Source: Glutamicibacter soli
GTDB taxonomy: Bacteria; Actinomycetota; Actinomycetes; Actinomycetales; Micrococcaceae
Direction: 5' to 3'
DNA: 64,000 bases
Assembly: GCF_003309065.1 (NCBI RefSeq)
Contig: NZ_POAF01000003.1
Span: 62,001 to 126,000, forward strand
The notes beneath the pieces are model-generated. The model made no database searches. It was not told the origin of the DNA and worked only from the letters and a program-made list of their open reading frames with translations. Within the stretch, counting starts at the first letter, position 1. Each line of letters starts with the position of its first letter. The translations under genes and the position numbers were made by a program. Positions 15,924 to 25,030 of the stretch are shown here, piece after piece.

Positions 15924-16907
15924 CTACTCGTAGAGGTTCGCGGCGATTTCCTCGTCATCGATGTTCTTGGCGTCGTACCACATGGCGCCGGTATCGATGA
16001 CCTTCTCCACGCTTTCGCCCTTGATCGCCTGGGCGGCAGCCTTCACGGTCTGGTAGCCGATGTCCACCGGACTCTGGGTCACGGCTCCCGCCTCGACCCC
16101 GGAGCGGATGGCGTCCAGCTGGGCCTTGCCCGAGTCGAAGCCGACCACGGTCAGCTTGTCCTTCATGCCCAGCTCCTCGACCGCCTTGACCACGCCGATG
16201 GCAGAGCCCTCATTGGTCCCGTAGATGCCCTTCAGATCCGGGTTGCCGTTGATGATGGTTTTGGCCAGGTTCGCGGACTCGAGCTGGTCGCCGCCGCCGT
16301 ACTGCACGGTGACGATCTCGATGTCCGGGTACTTCTGCTCGATGGCTTCGACAAAGCCGTCGCGGCGGTCCTTGCCGGAGGTCGAGGTCTGGTCGTGGGC
16401 CACGATGGCGACCTTGCCCTTGCCCCCGATCAGCTCTGCCATGTGCTCGGCGGCAATGGCCGCGGCGCCCTTGTTGTCCGTGGCTGCGGTGGCGATCGGG
16501 ATGTCCGAATCCACGCCGGAATCGAAGGCGATCACCGGGATGTTGCGGGACTTCGCTTCCTCCAGAGCAGGCGTCGCTGCCTGGGAATCCAGGGCCGCGA
16601 AACCGATTGCATCGGGATTCTTGGACAGCGCAGTGGTCAGCATCTCGATCTGCTGGGCCACGTCCTTTTCGGTGTCCGGGCCTTCGAAAGTGACCTCGAC
16701 GCCGAATTCCTCGCCCGCCCGCTCGGCGCCGGCCTTGACCGACTGCCAGAACTGATGCTGGAAGCCCTTGGAGACCACCGCGACGTAGGGCTTCTCCCCG
16801 CTGTCCGCGTTGGCGTCCCCGGCCGGAGCCGTGGATTCGCAGGCGGTCAGTGACAGGGCCATCAGCGCGGCTGCGGCGGACAGTGCGAGTGCTTTCTTGC
16901 GGAACAT
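15924..16907 (-). CDS. Sugar ABC transporter substrate-binding lipoprotein (RbsB-like), probably L-fucose
   Basis: 327 residues from ATG 16907. The signal sequence ends in the lipobox LTAC with Cys23 as lipidation site. The mature part (VVSKGFQHQFWQSVKAGAERAGEE, PVIAFDSGVDSDI, IAVEHMAEL-like and VVGFDSG segments) is the periplasmic-binding-protein type 1 fold of ribose and xylose binding proteins. It is the last gene of the transporter operon ATPase-permease-SBP, which is embedded in the fucose catabolic cluster and preceded by the shared operator. L-fucose as ligand is inferred from that context. Confidence 0.88.
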   Translation of the reverse strand: MFRKKALALSAAAALMALSLTACESTAPAGDANADSGEKPYVAVVSKGFQHQFWQSVKAGAERAGEEFGVEVTFEGPDTEKDVAQQIEMLTTALSKNPDAIGFAALDSQAATPALEEAKSRNIPVIAFDSGVDSDIPIATAATDNKGAAAIAAEHMAELIGGKGKVAIVAHDQTSTSGKDRRDGFVEAIEQKYPDIEIVTVQYGGGDQLESANLAKTIINGNPDLKGIYGTNEGSAIGVVKAVEELGMKDKLTVVGFDSGKAQLDAIRSGVEAGAVTQSPVDIGYQTVKAAAQAIKGESVEKVIDTGAMWYDAKNIDDEEIAANLYE

Positions 16908-16987
16908 CAGAGTACTCCTTGTGGGGTGATTGCGAGTTGATAGTGCAGAGGTTGGTGGTGCGAAGACACGTCCGGCAGCCGAACGGG

Positions 16988-18031
16988 TCATTTTCCTTCG
17001 GAGGTGTCCTTTCGACGGAGCATGTCGACGTAGACGGCCAGCAGGATGACGCAGCCGATAGCCACGGACTGCCACTCCTGCGGAACATTGATGATGCGCA
17101 GGCCGCTGGTGAGCACGGACATGATCAGCGCACCGATCACGGTTCCGGCGATCGATCCCTTGCCGCCCTGCAATGAGGTGCCGCCGATGACCACCGCAGC
17201 GATTGCCTGCAGCTCGTAGCCCGCGCCCTGCCCCGGCTGTGCCGAGTTCAGCCGCGAGGCGATGATGACGCCGGCCAGGCCGGTGAACGAACCGGCCAGG
17301 GTGTAGATCCACATCTTCCAGCGGCGCACGTTGATGCCCGACAAAGCGGTGGCCTGCTCGTTGGAGCCGATCGAGTAGGTGTAGCGGCCGATGAGGGTCT
17401 TGCTCAGGATCACTCCCGCGATCACCGCGGCGATGAAGAAGATGAACACGGCATTCGGGATGATCAGCCCCGGGATGCTCTTGCCCAAGGCCAAGTTGGA
17501 GAATCCAGGAGTTTCGTTGAAGTAGATCGGCTTGGTTCCCGAAATCACCAGCGCCAGCCCCTGGGCCACCATCATCATTGCCAACGTGGCGATGAAGGAC
17601 GGGATACGCAGGTAGGACACCAGCAGGCCGTTGACCAGGCCCATGACGGCGCCGGCCAGCACACCGGCCAGTACGCCGACCGCCAGCGGAAGGCCCAGGT
17701 AAGTCAGGGTCACGCCGACCATCACGGAAGTCAGCGACATTCCGGTGCCCACCGACAGGTCGATGCCGCCGGTGATGATCACGAAGGTGGCGCCAAGGGC
17801 CAGCAGGCCGATCACCACTGTTGACAGGAGAATGTCGGACAGGTTGTTCGGCGTCAGGAACAAGGGGTTAATAAGACCGAAGATGATCACCAGCACCACC
17901 AGGGATGCCAAGGCCATCAGCTGCTGCATGCGCGAGCGCAGGCGCAGTACGAACTCCGAGGAAGCGGTCCCGCCGGAGTCCGGCTTCGGAGCCAGGTCCT
18001 TGGTTGGACGCTCTGTGGTCGTGTTGCTCAT
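16988..18031 (-). CDS. Sugar ABC transporter permease (RbsC-like)
   Basis: 347 residues; the ATG at 18031 overlaps the stop of the ATPase gene as ATGA, giving translational coupling. Eight to ten membrane segments are visible, and the signature AGGIDLSVG-type loop (ITGGIDLSVGTGMSL) plus GGTSLQGGKGSIAGT are those of the ribose/branched-sugar permease family. A proline-rich hydrophilic N-terminus of about 28 residues precedes the first helix. It works with the ATPase upstream and the binding lipoprotein downstream. Confidence 0.9.
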   Translation of the reverse strand: MSNTTTERPTKDLAPKPDSGGTASSEFVLRLRSRMQQLMALASLVVLVIIFGLINPLFLTPNNLSDILLSTVVIGLLALGATFVIITGGIDLSVGTGMSLTSVMVGVTLTYLGLPLAVGVLAGVLAGAVMGLVNGLLVSYLRIPSFIATLAMMMVAQGLALVISGTKPIYFNETPGFSNLALGKSIPGLIIPNAVFIFFIAAVIAGVILSKTLIGRYTYSIGSNEQATALSGINVRRWKMWIYTLAGSFTGLAGVIIASRLNSAQPGQGAGYELQAIAAVVIGGTSLQGGKGSIAGTVIGALIMSVLTSGLRIINVPQEWQSVAIGCVILLAVYVDMLRRKDTSEGK

Positions 18032-19536
18032 ACTGATACCGCTCCTCGATTGCTGCGGGTGGCAAGGTCCATAATTTTTTCTTGGGTGGCTTCGTGTCTT
18101 TCCAGGAAACCGGTGATGCGCCCTTCGGACATGACCGCGATGCGGTGCGACATACGCAGCACTTCGGGCAGTTCTGAGGAGATCATGATGATCGATTTGC
18201 CGCTGGCGGCCAGCTCGTCGAGCAGGTCGTAGATTTCTTCCTTGGCGCCCACATCGATGCCGCGCGTGGGCTCGTCGAAGATCAGCACGTCGCAGTCCTT
18301 GACCAGCCACTTGGCAATCACGATCTTCTGCTGGTTGCCGCCGGACAGGTTCTTCGCGGCCTGGTGCATGGACGGGGTCTTGATGCGCAAGCGCTGGATC
18401 TGCTCCCCGGCGATGTAGTTGAGCATCTTGTCCTGCATGAAGCCGAACTTGTTCAGCTTTCCCAGCGTGGAGAGCATGATGTTCTGGGAAATATCCGCTT
18501 CAAGCATCAACCCCAGATGCTTTCGGTCTTCGGAGAGGTAGCCGATCCCCAGTTCCGCAGCCGTGGCCGGGTTGGAAATCTTCACTCCCGCGCCGTCCAG
18601 GGTGATCGTGCCTGCGCTGATTCGGTCCGCCCCGACGATGGCCCGGGCGACCTCGGTTCGCCCGGCACCCATCAGGCCGGCGAAGCCGAGGATCTCCCCG
18701 CGGCGGAGATCGAATCCTACGTCCTTCAGCAGCGCCTTGGTCGACAGGTCTCGCACCGACAGCCGTACCTCGCCCAGTTTCGGAACCGGCTTCATCTGTA
18801 TCTGCGCTGCCACCTTGCGGCCCACCATCCGCGAAATGACCTCCGGCATGGTGGTCTGCTCGGTGTCCAGGGTGTCGACGTACTCGCCGTCGCGGATCAC
18901 GGTGATGCGGTCGGAAATGGCCTTCAGCTCGTCCATGCGATGGGAAATGTAGATCGCGGCGGTTTCATCGGTGATGAAGCGGCGGATGATGGCGTGCAGC
19001 GTGGCCACCTCGGAATCGTTTAGCGCCGCGGTCGGCTCATCCAGGATCAGCAGCTTCGCGTCGAAGCTCAGCGCTTTGGCAATCTCCACCATTTGCTGCC
19101 GGGCAACGGTCAGCTCGCCGACTTTCTGTGCCGGGTCGAGGTTAACACCGATTTTCTCGAACAGTGCGCTGGCCTGGCGGTTCAGCGCTGCGTCGTTGAT
19201 GAACGGACCGAGCATCGGCTCGCGGCCGATGTAGATGTTCTGCGCGACGGTCAGGTCCTGCATCAGGTTGAATTCCTGATGAATGATGCTGATCCCCAGT
19301 TCCTGGGCGATTTTGGGTCCCGTGATGTCGACGTTGCTGCCGTCGAACCGGAAGGATCCCGAGTCGGGGGCGTAGATGCCCGACAGCAGTTTCATGAGTG
19401 TTGACTTTCCCGCGCCGTTCTCGCCCACCAGGGCCAGAACTTCGCCGTGGCGCACGGTCAACTGCATATCGGCCAATGCCCGGACTCCCGGGAAGCTCTT
19501 GTTGACCCCATCTACTTCAAGCAGCAAATTCTCCAC
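18028..19536 (-). CDS. Sugar ABC transporter ATP-binding protein, two nucleotide-binding domains (RbsA-like)
   Basis: 502 residues from GTG 19536, behind a perfect AGGAGG. The first domain has Walker A GENGAGKST and Walker B LLILDEPTAAL. The second has a degenerate Walker A region (GLMGAGRTE), signature LSGGNQQKI and LIFDEPTRGIDVG. This tandem layout is typical of RbsA/XylG/AraG importers. It is the first gene of the transporter operon, with an AACATCGGATGTT operator immediately upstream. Confidence 0.92.
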   Translation of the reverse strand: MENLLLEVDGVNKSFPGVRALADMQLTVRHGEVLALVGENGAGKSTLMKLLSGIYAPDSGSFRFDGSNVDITGPKIAQELGISIIHQEFNLMQDLTVAQNIYIGREPMLGPFINDAALNRQASALFEKIGVNLDPAQKVGELTVARQQMVEIAKALSFDAKLLILDEPTAALNDSEVATLHAIIRRFITDETAAIYISHRMDELKAISDRITVIRDGEYVDTLDTEQTTMPEVISRMVGRKVAAQIQMKPVPKLGEVRLSVRDLSTKALLKDVGFDLRRGEILGFAGLMGAGRTEVARAIVGADRISAGTITLDGAGVKISNPATAAELGIGYLSEDRKHLGLMLEADISQNIMLSTLGKLNKFGFMQDKMLNYIAGEQIQRLRIKTPSMHQAAKNLSGGNQQKIVIAKWLVKDCDVLIFDEPTRGIDVGAKEEIYDLLDELAASGKSIIMISSELPEVLRMSHRIAVMSEGRITGFLERHEATQEKIMDLATRSNRGAVSV

Positions 19537-19548
19537 GCCACACCTCCT

Positions 19549-19561
19549 AACATCGGATGTT
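19549..19561. promoter_or_regulatory. Fucose-cluster operator upstream of the ABC transporter
   Basis: AACATCGGATGTT, a perfect palindrome about a central base, sits 12 bases upstream of the ATPase GTG and just before its ribosome site, in the 89-base gap after the lactonase gene. It implies separately regulated transcription of the transporter genes. Confidence 0.75.
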
Positions 19562-19625
19562 TAGATTGAAATTACCCGTCTTTGGGTTGCTCTGCAAGAC
19601 TTTTTCGCGGAATTGTTCAGATCAG

Positions 19626-20486
19626 TCAGATGATTTCTGCGTTGCTCCGGTTGCGGCCATAAACCCGTTTCCAGGTCCCCGACCAGATGCTTTCCCGCTC
19701 AGCCAGCGAAAGCTCGTCCACGGCAGAGGAAATGGCCCGCAGATTTTGCCCATAGCCGTGACCGGCCACGGTCATGGGCCAGTCTCCGCCATACATCAGA
19801 CGTTCCGCGCCGAAGCAGTCAAGCGCCACCTCGATGGCGACGCGCACCGACTCGGCGCTGAATCCGGGGCCGAAGTCAAGGCCGGAGACTTTCGATGTCA
19901 CCGCCGGATACACTGCTATCAGGCGCAGCATCCGTTCCCAGTCCGCCATGGCTTCAGCCCCTCGGATGAACGGTGGCTTAGCGAGGTGGTCGATGACAAG
20001 ACGCAGCCCGGGGACAGCGTCCAGCAGAACCGGCGCCTGGTGCAGGTGCCGCGGGTACGCATCGGGGATGTCCAGTGGAACCCCTGCCTCGGCCAGCAGG
20101 CCCAGCGAATCACGCACCGCCGGGCGCAGGATGAAGGCCGGATCAGGCTCATCGTGGATCAGATGGCGCACCCCAACCAGCATTCCTCCGGGAAGCCAGC
20201 GCTCCAATTGAGCTTCCGCGGCACGCGGATCCGACAAGTCGACCCATCCGACCACACCGGCTACCCAGGCATGGGTTGCGGCGGCGGCCAGCAGGTATTC
20301 GGTCTCAGCCTCCGAATCGGAGGCCTGCACAAGAACTGCTCCGTCGATCCCGTGCTCGCGCAGCACGTCGCCGGCCTGAACGGCCGGGAAATCCGCATGC
20401 AGCTTGCCCAGTTGCGGGCCAAGCCACGGGTGCGGCACCGGCCCGTCCAGTTCCCACAGATGCAGGTGCGCGTCGATTCGCATCAT
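19626..20486 (-). CDS. Amidohydrolase, probable L-fucono-1,5-lactonase
   Basis: 286 residues from the ATG at 20486, which overlaps the upstream gene's TGA as ATGA. RIDAHLHLW (metal-binding HxH), GVRHLIHDEPD, IDHLAKPP and the C-terminal MYGGDWPMT mark the amidohydrolase-2/COG3618 family of sugar lactonases. In this pathway it would open L-fucono-1,5-lactone to L-fuconate. It is the last catabolic gene of the minus-strand operon: dehydratase, mutarotase, aldo-keto reductase, lactonase. Confidence 0.85.
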   Translation of the reverse strand: MMRIDAHLHLWELDGPVPHPWLGPQLGKLHADFPAVQAGDVLREHGIDGAVLVQASDSEAETEYLLAAAATHAWVAGVVGWVDLSDPRAAEAQLERWLPGGMLVGVRHLIHDEPDPAFILRPAVRDSLGLLAEAGVPLDIPDAYPRHLHQAPVLLDAVPGLRLVIDHLAKPPFIRGAEAMADWERMLRLIAVYPAVTSKVSGLDFGPGFSAESVRVAIEVALDCFGAERLMYGGDWPMTVAGHGYGQNLRAISSAVDELSLAERESIWSGTWKRVYGRNRSNAEII

Positions 20487-21490
20487 GGGGCGCACATTTC
20501 CAGCGCGCTGGCATCGAGCAGGCCACGGGCTGCCAGCGCGTCCCATACCGCAGGGTCAACGCTTCGCTCGTAGCGCCGGGCATTTTCCACTGCCTGGCCT
20601 GCGCTGGAGGCCCCCAAAACCAGGGCGACGACCGCCGGATGCGATGCGGCAAACCGCACCGCCACGGTGGGCAGGTCGGTGCCGAAGTCGCTGGCGACCG
20701 ATGCGATGGCCCGCGCGCGGTCCAGCAGTTCCTGCGGCGCCTGCGAGTAGTTGTAGTTGGCGTGCTCCGGCACCTGGGCCCGGGCCAGCAGGCCCGAGTT
20801 GTAGACTCCGACGTTGACCACGCCCACCTCGCGACGGGCGCAGTCGGCCAGCAGCTCCGCTCCTGGCTGTTCCAGCAACGTGTAGCGTCCGGCCAGCATG
20901 ACCAGATCGATATCTGCGGCGGCAAGGCAAACGCCTGCGGCCTGCGCGCTGTTGGTTCCCACGCCGACCGCCGCGACGAGCCCCTCGTCGCGCAGCTTCA
21001 ACAGCGCGGGCAGCCCCTGCTCGATCCCCTCCCGCAGGTCATAGGCATCGGGGTCGTGCAGGTAGGCGATATCCAGCTGCTCGATGCCCAGCCGCTCGAG
21101 GCTCGATTCGACGCTCCGGCGAATCCCGGCTTCGCTGGGATCCCAGCGGCGCACGGTGTCTGCCAGCACCGCGAATCCCTGGTCATCCAGCGCACCCTGC
21201 GGGTTGTCCCGCGGTTCGAGCAGACGGCCGACCTTGCTGGAAATCACCAGTTCCCCGCGCGCGCCGCTCTCCCGCAGCCACGCGCCGAGCCGACGTTCGG
21301 AGAGTCCCAGCCCGTAGTGCGGGGCGGTGTCGTAGTGCCGGGCGCCGGCGTCGTAGGCCGCCTGCAGGGTATCGAAAGCTTGGAAGTCGGAGACCTCACG
21401 GTACAGGTTTCCGATTCCTGCCGCGCCGAAGCCGAGTCCGCGGCCCGTTCCCGGGTCCGCGAAACCCAGCGCGGTCAGTGCCTCACGCAT
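20483..21490 (-). CDS. Aldo-keto reductase, probable L-fucose 1-dehydrogenase
   Basis: 335 residues from ATG 21490, overlapping the mutarotase gene by 8 bases. The catalytic tetrad is seen in ARHYDTAPHYGLGLSE (Asp, Tyr), LVISSKVGRL (Lys) and DIAYLHDPD (His). Close relatives are D-threo-aldose/L-fucose dehydrogenases and pyridoxal 4-dehydrogenase. The expected reaction here is oxidation of L-fucopyranose to L-fucono-1,5-lactone with NAD(P)+. The assignment rests on the surrounding complete pathway; the family alone would allow other aldoses. Confidence 0.85.
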   Translation of the reverse strand: MREALTALGFADPGTGRGLGFGAAGIGNLYREVSDFQAFDTLQAAYDAGARHYDTAPHYGLGLSERRLGAWLRESGARGELVISSKVGRLLEPRDNPQGALDDQGFAVLADTVRRWDPSEAGIRRSVESSLERLGIEQLDIAYLHDPDAYDLREGIEQGLPALLKLRDEGLVAAVGVGTNSAQAAGVCLAAADIDLVMLAGRYTLLEQPGAELLADCARREVGVVNVGVYNSGLLARAQVPEHANYNYSQAPQELLDRARAIASVASDFGTDLPTVAVRFAASHPAVVALVLGASSAGQAVENARRYERSVDPAVWDALAARGLLDASALEMCAP

Positions 21491-21821
21491 CGATGCTCCG
21501 TTCGTAGTCGGTGGCGAAGTCCCACACCTGGCCAAGGCCCCGGTCGTCTCCCGAATAGTCGTCCTGGACCTCGAGGTATTGATTGATTTCTTCCTGCCAC
21601 GCCAGGTTGTGCGGATCCTGCGCCAGCTGGCGCCGCATCCGGGCATAGTCGTCGACCTCGATGAGGTGGAACAGCTCCCGTCCGCTGCGCCAGATCCGCC
21701 AGTTGCACACCCCGGCTTTGGCCATCGCCGCGTTCAGCCGCGGCGCCAGGCTTGCATGCGCGGCGTCGTAGCCGGTCTCGCAACCGGGCTTAATCCTCGT
21801 GTGCAGGGCAATTTCTTCCAT
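21483..21821 (-). CDS. L-rhamnose/L-fucose mutarotase (RhaM family)
   Basis: 112 residues from ATG 21821; a TTG nine bases further upstream is less likely because the ribosome site (GAGG) is too close to it. ALHTRIKPGCETGYDAAH, the central NWRIWRSGRELFHLIEVDD and the conserved aromatic/His residues are those of the small dimeric RhaM/FucU2 aldose 1-epimerases. It would interconvert alpha- and beta-L-fucose to feed the dehydrogenase. It starts 5 bases after the dehydratase stop. Confidence 0.85.
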   Translation of the reverse strand: MEEIALHTRIKPGCETGYDAAHASLAPRLNAAMAKAGVCNWRIWRSGRELFHLIEVDDYARMRRQLAQDPHNLAWQEEINQYLEVQDDYSGDDRGLGQVWDFATDYERSIDA

Positions 21822-21826
21822 CGGTC

Positions 21827-23140
21827 TCAAGCCTCGACGCTCTGCGGCTGCCAGACCATGCCAATGGGAAACTCGTAGTCGCTCAGGGTCCCGGCAGTGA
21901 TTTCGTAGCCGGCTCCCGGCAACTTGGGCGGCCAGTAGGCGCCGTCATGCACGTCGATCGGTTCCAGGAAGTGCTCGTGAAGGTGGTCCACGAATTCGAT
22001 ATAGCGGTCTTTGCGCTGCCCGGAGACTGCAAGGAAGTCGAACATCGACAGGTGCTGCACCGCTTCGCACAGCCCGACGCCGCCGGCATGCGGGCAGACC
22101 CGGACACCGAACTTCGCGGCGAGCAGCAGGATGGAGATGTTCTCATTCACCCCGGCCACCCGCGACGCATCAAGCTGCAGCACCTGCAGCGCATCAGCCT
22201 GGAGGAATTGCTTGAACAGGATGCGATTCTGGCAGTGCTCGCCGGTCGCCACCGGAATGGGGGCGATAGCCTTGGCAATGCGGGCATGGGCCAAGACGTC
22301 GTCCGGGCTCGTCGGCTCCTCGACCCAGGCGATGTCGAATTCGGCCAGGGCCTTGACCCACTCAACGGCCTGCTCCACGTCCCAGCGCTGGTTGGCGTCG
22401 ATGGCGATCTTGATGTCGGGCCCTACCACCGCGCGGGCAGTGCGCAGGCGCCGGATGTCGTCGTGCAGATCCGCACCCACCTTCAGCTTGATCTGGCTGA
22501 ACCCCTGTTCCACCGCTTCGGTGGCCAGGCGCGTGAGTTTGGCATCGGAGTATCCCAACCAGCCCGGCGTGGTGGTGTAGGCGGGGTAGCCCTGTTCCAG
22601 CAGCAGGGCACGGCGCCCCTGCTTGCCCGGTTCTGCGGCGCGCAGGATCTCCAGCGCCTCCTCGCGGGTCAGCGCGTCACTCAGGTACCGGAAATCAACC
22701 AAGTCGACAAGTTCCTCCGGGGTCATCGCGGAGAGCAGTTCCCACAGCGGCAGCCCTGCGCGTTTGGCCTTCAGGTCCCACAGCGCATTGACAGCGGCGC
22801 CGATTGCCATGTGCATGACGCCCTTTTCCGGGCCGAGCCAGCGCAGCTGCGAATCATGCACAAGATCGCGCCAGGTCTTCCCCATATCCCCCAGCACCTG
22901 CTCGACATCCAGCCCGACCAGAAAGGGCTCCAGCGCCTGGATCGCGGCGGCCTGCACGTCGTTGCCGCGCCCGATGGTGAACACGAAACCGTGTCCCTCC
23001 AGGCCATCGGCGTCATCGGTACTGATCACCAGGTAGGCGGCCGAGTAGTCCGGGTCGGGATTCATGGCATCCGACCCATCCAGCTCCCGTGACGTGGGGA
23101 ATCGAACGTCAATCGTCTTCATGCCGGTGATTAGGCTCAT
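21827..23140 (-). CDS. fucD: L-fuconate dehydratase (enolase superfamily)
   Basis: 437 residues, first gene of the catabolic operon, with GGGAGG before ATG 23140. Active-site residues K218/K220 (IKLKVG), D248 and N250 (IDANQRWD), E274 (EEPTSPDD), E301 (GEHCQNR) and H351 ([11 protein letters not shown]) fall at the same numbers as in the characterised Xanthomonas L-fuconate dehydratase. It removes water from L-fuconate to give 2-keto-3-deoxy-L-fuconate using Mg2+. Together with its neighbours this identifies the cluster as non-phosphorylating L-fucose degradation. Confidence 0.93.
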   Translation of the reverse strand: MSLITGMKTIDVRFPTSRELDGSDAMNPDPDYSAAYLVISTDDADGLEGHGFVFTIGRGNDVQAAAIQALEPFLVGLDVEQVLGDMGKTWRDLVHDSQLRWLGPEKGVMHMAIGAAVNALWDLKAKRAGLPLWELLSAMTPEELVDLVDFRYLSDALTREEALEILRAAEPGKQGRRALLLEQGYPAYTTTPGWLGYSDAKLTRLATEAVEQGFSQIKLKVGADLHDDIRRLRTARAVVGPDIKIAIDANQRWDVEQAVEWVKALAEFDIAWVEEPTSPDDVLAHARIAKAIAPIPVATGEHCQNRILFKQFLQADALQVLQLDASRVAGVNENISILLLAAKFGVRVCPHAGGVGLCEAVQHLSMFDFLAVSGQRKDRYIEFVDHLHEHFLEPIDVHDGAYWPPKLPGAGYEITAGTLSDYEFPIGMVWQPQSVEA

Positions 23141-23224
23141 AGGTCCTCCCGAAGGCTAAGTCCAGATATCTCATCTGTCGAGCTGTGATGCAACCGGTGC
23201 ATCAATGTATCTTCGATCACAGCG

Positions 23225-23241
23225 TAAACATCAGATGTTTA
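23225..23241. promoter_or_regulatory. Perfect 17-bp operator in the divergent fucose promoter region
   Basis: TAAACATCAGATGTTTA is a perfect palindrome around one central A. It ends 2 bases upstream of the -35 of the rightward promoter and lies inside the spacer of the leftward one, so one bound repressor could silence both directions. It is the best copy of the shared element. Confidence 0.8.
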
Positions 23242-23243
23242 TC

Positions 23244-23271
23244 TTGTCAAAGTCTATTTTTTGACTAGAGT
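23244..23271 (+). promoter_or_regulatory. Probable promoter of the FAH hydrolase operon
   Basis: TTGTCA and TAGAGT separated by 16 bases, 44 bases before the ATG at 23315. On the opposite strand TTGACA at 23250-23245 is a perfect -35 for the leftward dehydratase operon. Confidence 0.5.
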
Positions 23272-23314
23272 TGTGAACCACAACGCGTGAATGATCGGAT
23301 GCTTGGAGGCATTG

Positions 23315-24205
23315 ATGAAGTTTTTGAGAGTCGGAAATCCCGGGGAGGAACGCCCGGTAGTGCTCGATGAGTCACTGCGCGCCTACGACCTGGAGCCCCT
23401 GACGGCGCAGATCGACGGGGCATTCTTGGCCTCCGGAGGCATCGAGCGCACCCGTGCCGCACTGGCCGCCGGCGACCTGGAGGACCTGGGCTGGAAACTT
23501 GAGGACTCCGGAGCCGAAACCACCCCGAACGGTGAGCGCATCGGCACGCCGATCAGCCGGCCTGGAAACATCATCTGCATCGGTATGAACTACGCGGCGC
23601 ATGCACGTGAATCAGGCGCCGAACCGCCGCAGATTCCGGTGGTGTTCCTCAAGCCCGCCAACACCTTCGCAGGCCCGTACGACAGCGCCCCGATTCCGCC
23701 GGACGCGCAGAAGTACGATTGGGAGGTCGAGCTTGGTTTCGTGATTGGGCGGGAAACCAGCTATGCGGCTTCCCGGGAGGAAGCAGCGGCAGCGATTGCC
23801 GGCTATGTCGTGGCCAACGACCTCTCCGAACGCGCCTACCAGCTGCCGGGCGAAGCCGGCCAGTGGACCAAGGGCAAGTCGTTGCCGGCTTCCACGCCGG
23901 TGGGCCCTTTCTTCGTCCCCGCCGATGAGGTGGACGGGCACGATCTGGCCTGCAGGTCCTGGATCAACGGCGAGGTGCGACAGGATTCCAGCACCTCGGA
24001 TTTCATCTTCGATCTGCCCTCCATCGTGGAACACCTGAGCCAGTACATGCTGCTTGAGCCCGGGGACCTGGTCCTCACCGGCACCCCTGAGGGCGTCGCC
24101 CTGTCCGGACGGTTCGACTATCTCAGCCACGGAGACATCGGGGAATTCGAGATCGAGCACCTGGGCCGCCAGCGCCAGGACTACTTCCAGAAAACCGCAC
24201 GCTAA
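23315..24205 (+). CDS. Fumarylacetoacetate hydrolase-family protein, probable 2,4-diketo-3-deoxy-L-fuconate hydrolase
   Basis: 296 residues from ATG 23315, which has GGAGG six bases upstream; an ATG at 23291 is in frame but unsupported. The metal-binding region with CIGMNYAAHARE, FLKPANTF, WEVELGFVIG, GYVVANDLSER and GTPEGVAL is that of the FAH superfamily. In the L-fucose route the enzyme cleaves the diketo acid to pyruvate and L-lactate. It heads the rightward operon and is followed 8 bases later by the SDR that supplies its substrate. Confidence 0.88.
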   Translation: MKFLRVGNPGEERPVVLDESLRAYDLEPLTAQIDGAFLASGGIERTRAALAAGDLEDLGWKLEDSGAETTPNGERIGTPISRPGNIICIGMNYAAHARESGAEPPQIPVVFLKPANTFAGPYDSAPIPPDAQKYDWEVELGFVIGRETSYAASREEAAAAIAGYVVANDLSERAYQLPGEAGQWTKGKSLPASTPVGPFFVPADEVDGHDLACRSWINGEVRQDSSTSDFIFDLPSIVEHLSQYMLLEPGDLVLTGTPEGVALSGRFDYLSHGDIGEFEIEHLGRQRQDYFQKTAR

Positions 24206-24213
24206 GGAGCGCG

Positions 24214-24978
24214 ATGAATCAGCATATTCAAGACTTGCAGGGCCTGCGGGCCATCGTGACCGGAGGGGCCTCGGGTATCGGGGCCGCGGTCGTGGAGGAA
24301 CTGGCTGGGCGCGGCGCGTCGACTGCCATCCTCGACCTGGATATTTCCTCGGTACCGGAGGGGCAGCTGGCCTTCCAGTGCGATGTTGGCGAGCGCGCCT
24401 CGGTGGACGCAGCGGTCCAGGCCGCAGCGGCCGCGCTGGGCGGCATTGACCTAGTGGTCAACAACGCCGGCATCGGTGCCCAGGGCACCGTGGAGGCGAA
24501 CGACGATGACGAATGGGCCCGGGTGCTGAATATCAACGTCACCGGCATCGCCCGCGTCACCTCGGCGGCCTTGCCGTTCCTGCGGGATTCGCAGGCGGCC
24601 GCCGTGGTCAACACCTGCTCGATCGCGGCTACTGCGGGCCTGCCGGAACGGGCACTGTACTCCGCCTCGAAGGGCGCCGTGTACTCGCTGACGTTGGCTA
24701 TGGCCGCGGACCACATCCGCGAAGGCATCCGCGTCAATGCGGTCAACCCGGGTACCGTCGACACCCCCTGGGTGGGCCGGCTGCTGGATTCGGCGGCCAA
24801 TCCCCAGGCCGAACGCCAGGCGCTCAACGCCCGGCAGCCGCACGGACGACTGGTCTCCGCGAAGGAAGTCGCCACCTCGGTGGCCTACCTGTGCAGCCCG
24901 CTGTCCTCCTCGACCAATGGCGTTGCCCTGGCGGTTGACGGCGGAATGCAGGCATTGCGCCTTCGCCCGGTGGGTTGA
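24214..24978 (+). CDS. SDR dehydrogenase, probable 2-keto-3-deoxy-L-fuconate dehydrogenase
   Basis: 254 residues. VTGGASGIGAAV, NNAGIGAQG, catalytic Ser in TCSIAATAG and Tyr-x3-Lys in YSASKGA, with AVNPGTVDTPWVGRLL and a C-terminal LAVDGGMQ, match the SDR that oxidises 2-keto-3-deoxy-L-fuconate at C4 with NAD+. It has an AAGGAG-type ribosome site and lies in one operon with the diketo-acid hydrolase. The family is broad; the function comes from the neighbourhood. Confidence 0.88.
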   Translation: MNQHIQDLQGLRAIVTGGASGIGAAVVEELAGRGASTAILDLDISSVPEGQLAFQCDVGERASVDAAVQAAAAALGGIDLVVNNAGIGAQGTVEANDDDEWARVLNINVTGIARVTSAALPFLRDSQAAAVVNTCSIAATAGLPERALYSASKGAVYSLTLAMAADHIREGIRVNAVNPGTVDTPWVGRLLDSAANPQAERQALNARQPHGRLVSAKEVATSVAYLCSPLSSSTNGVALAVDGGMQALRLRPVG

Positions 24979-25030
24979 GCCCGGCATAGGTTGCTAGAGT
25001 TCGGATGCAGGCATTTCGCATCATTCGACC

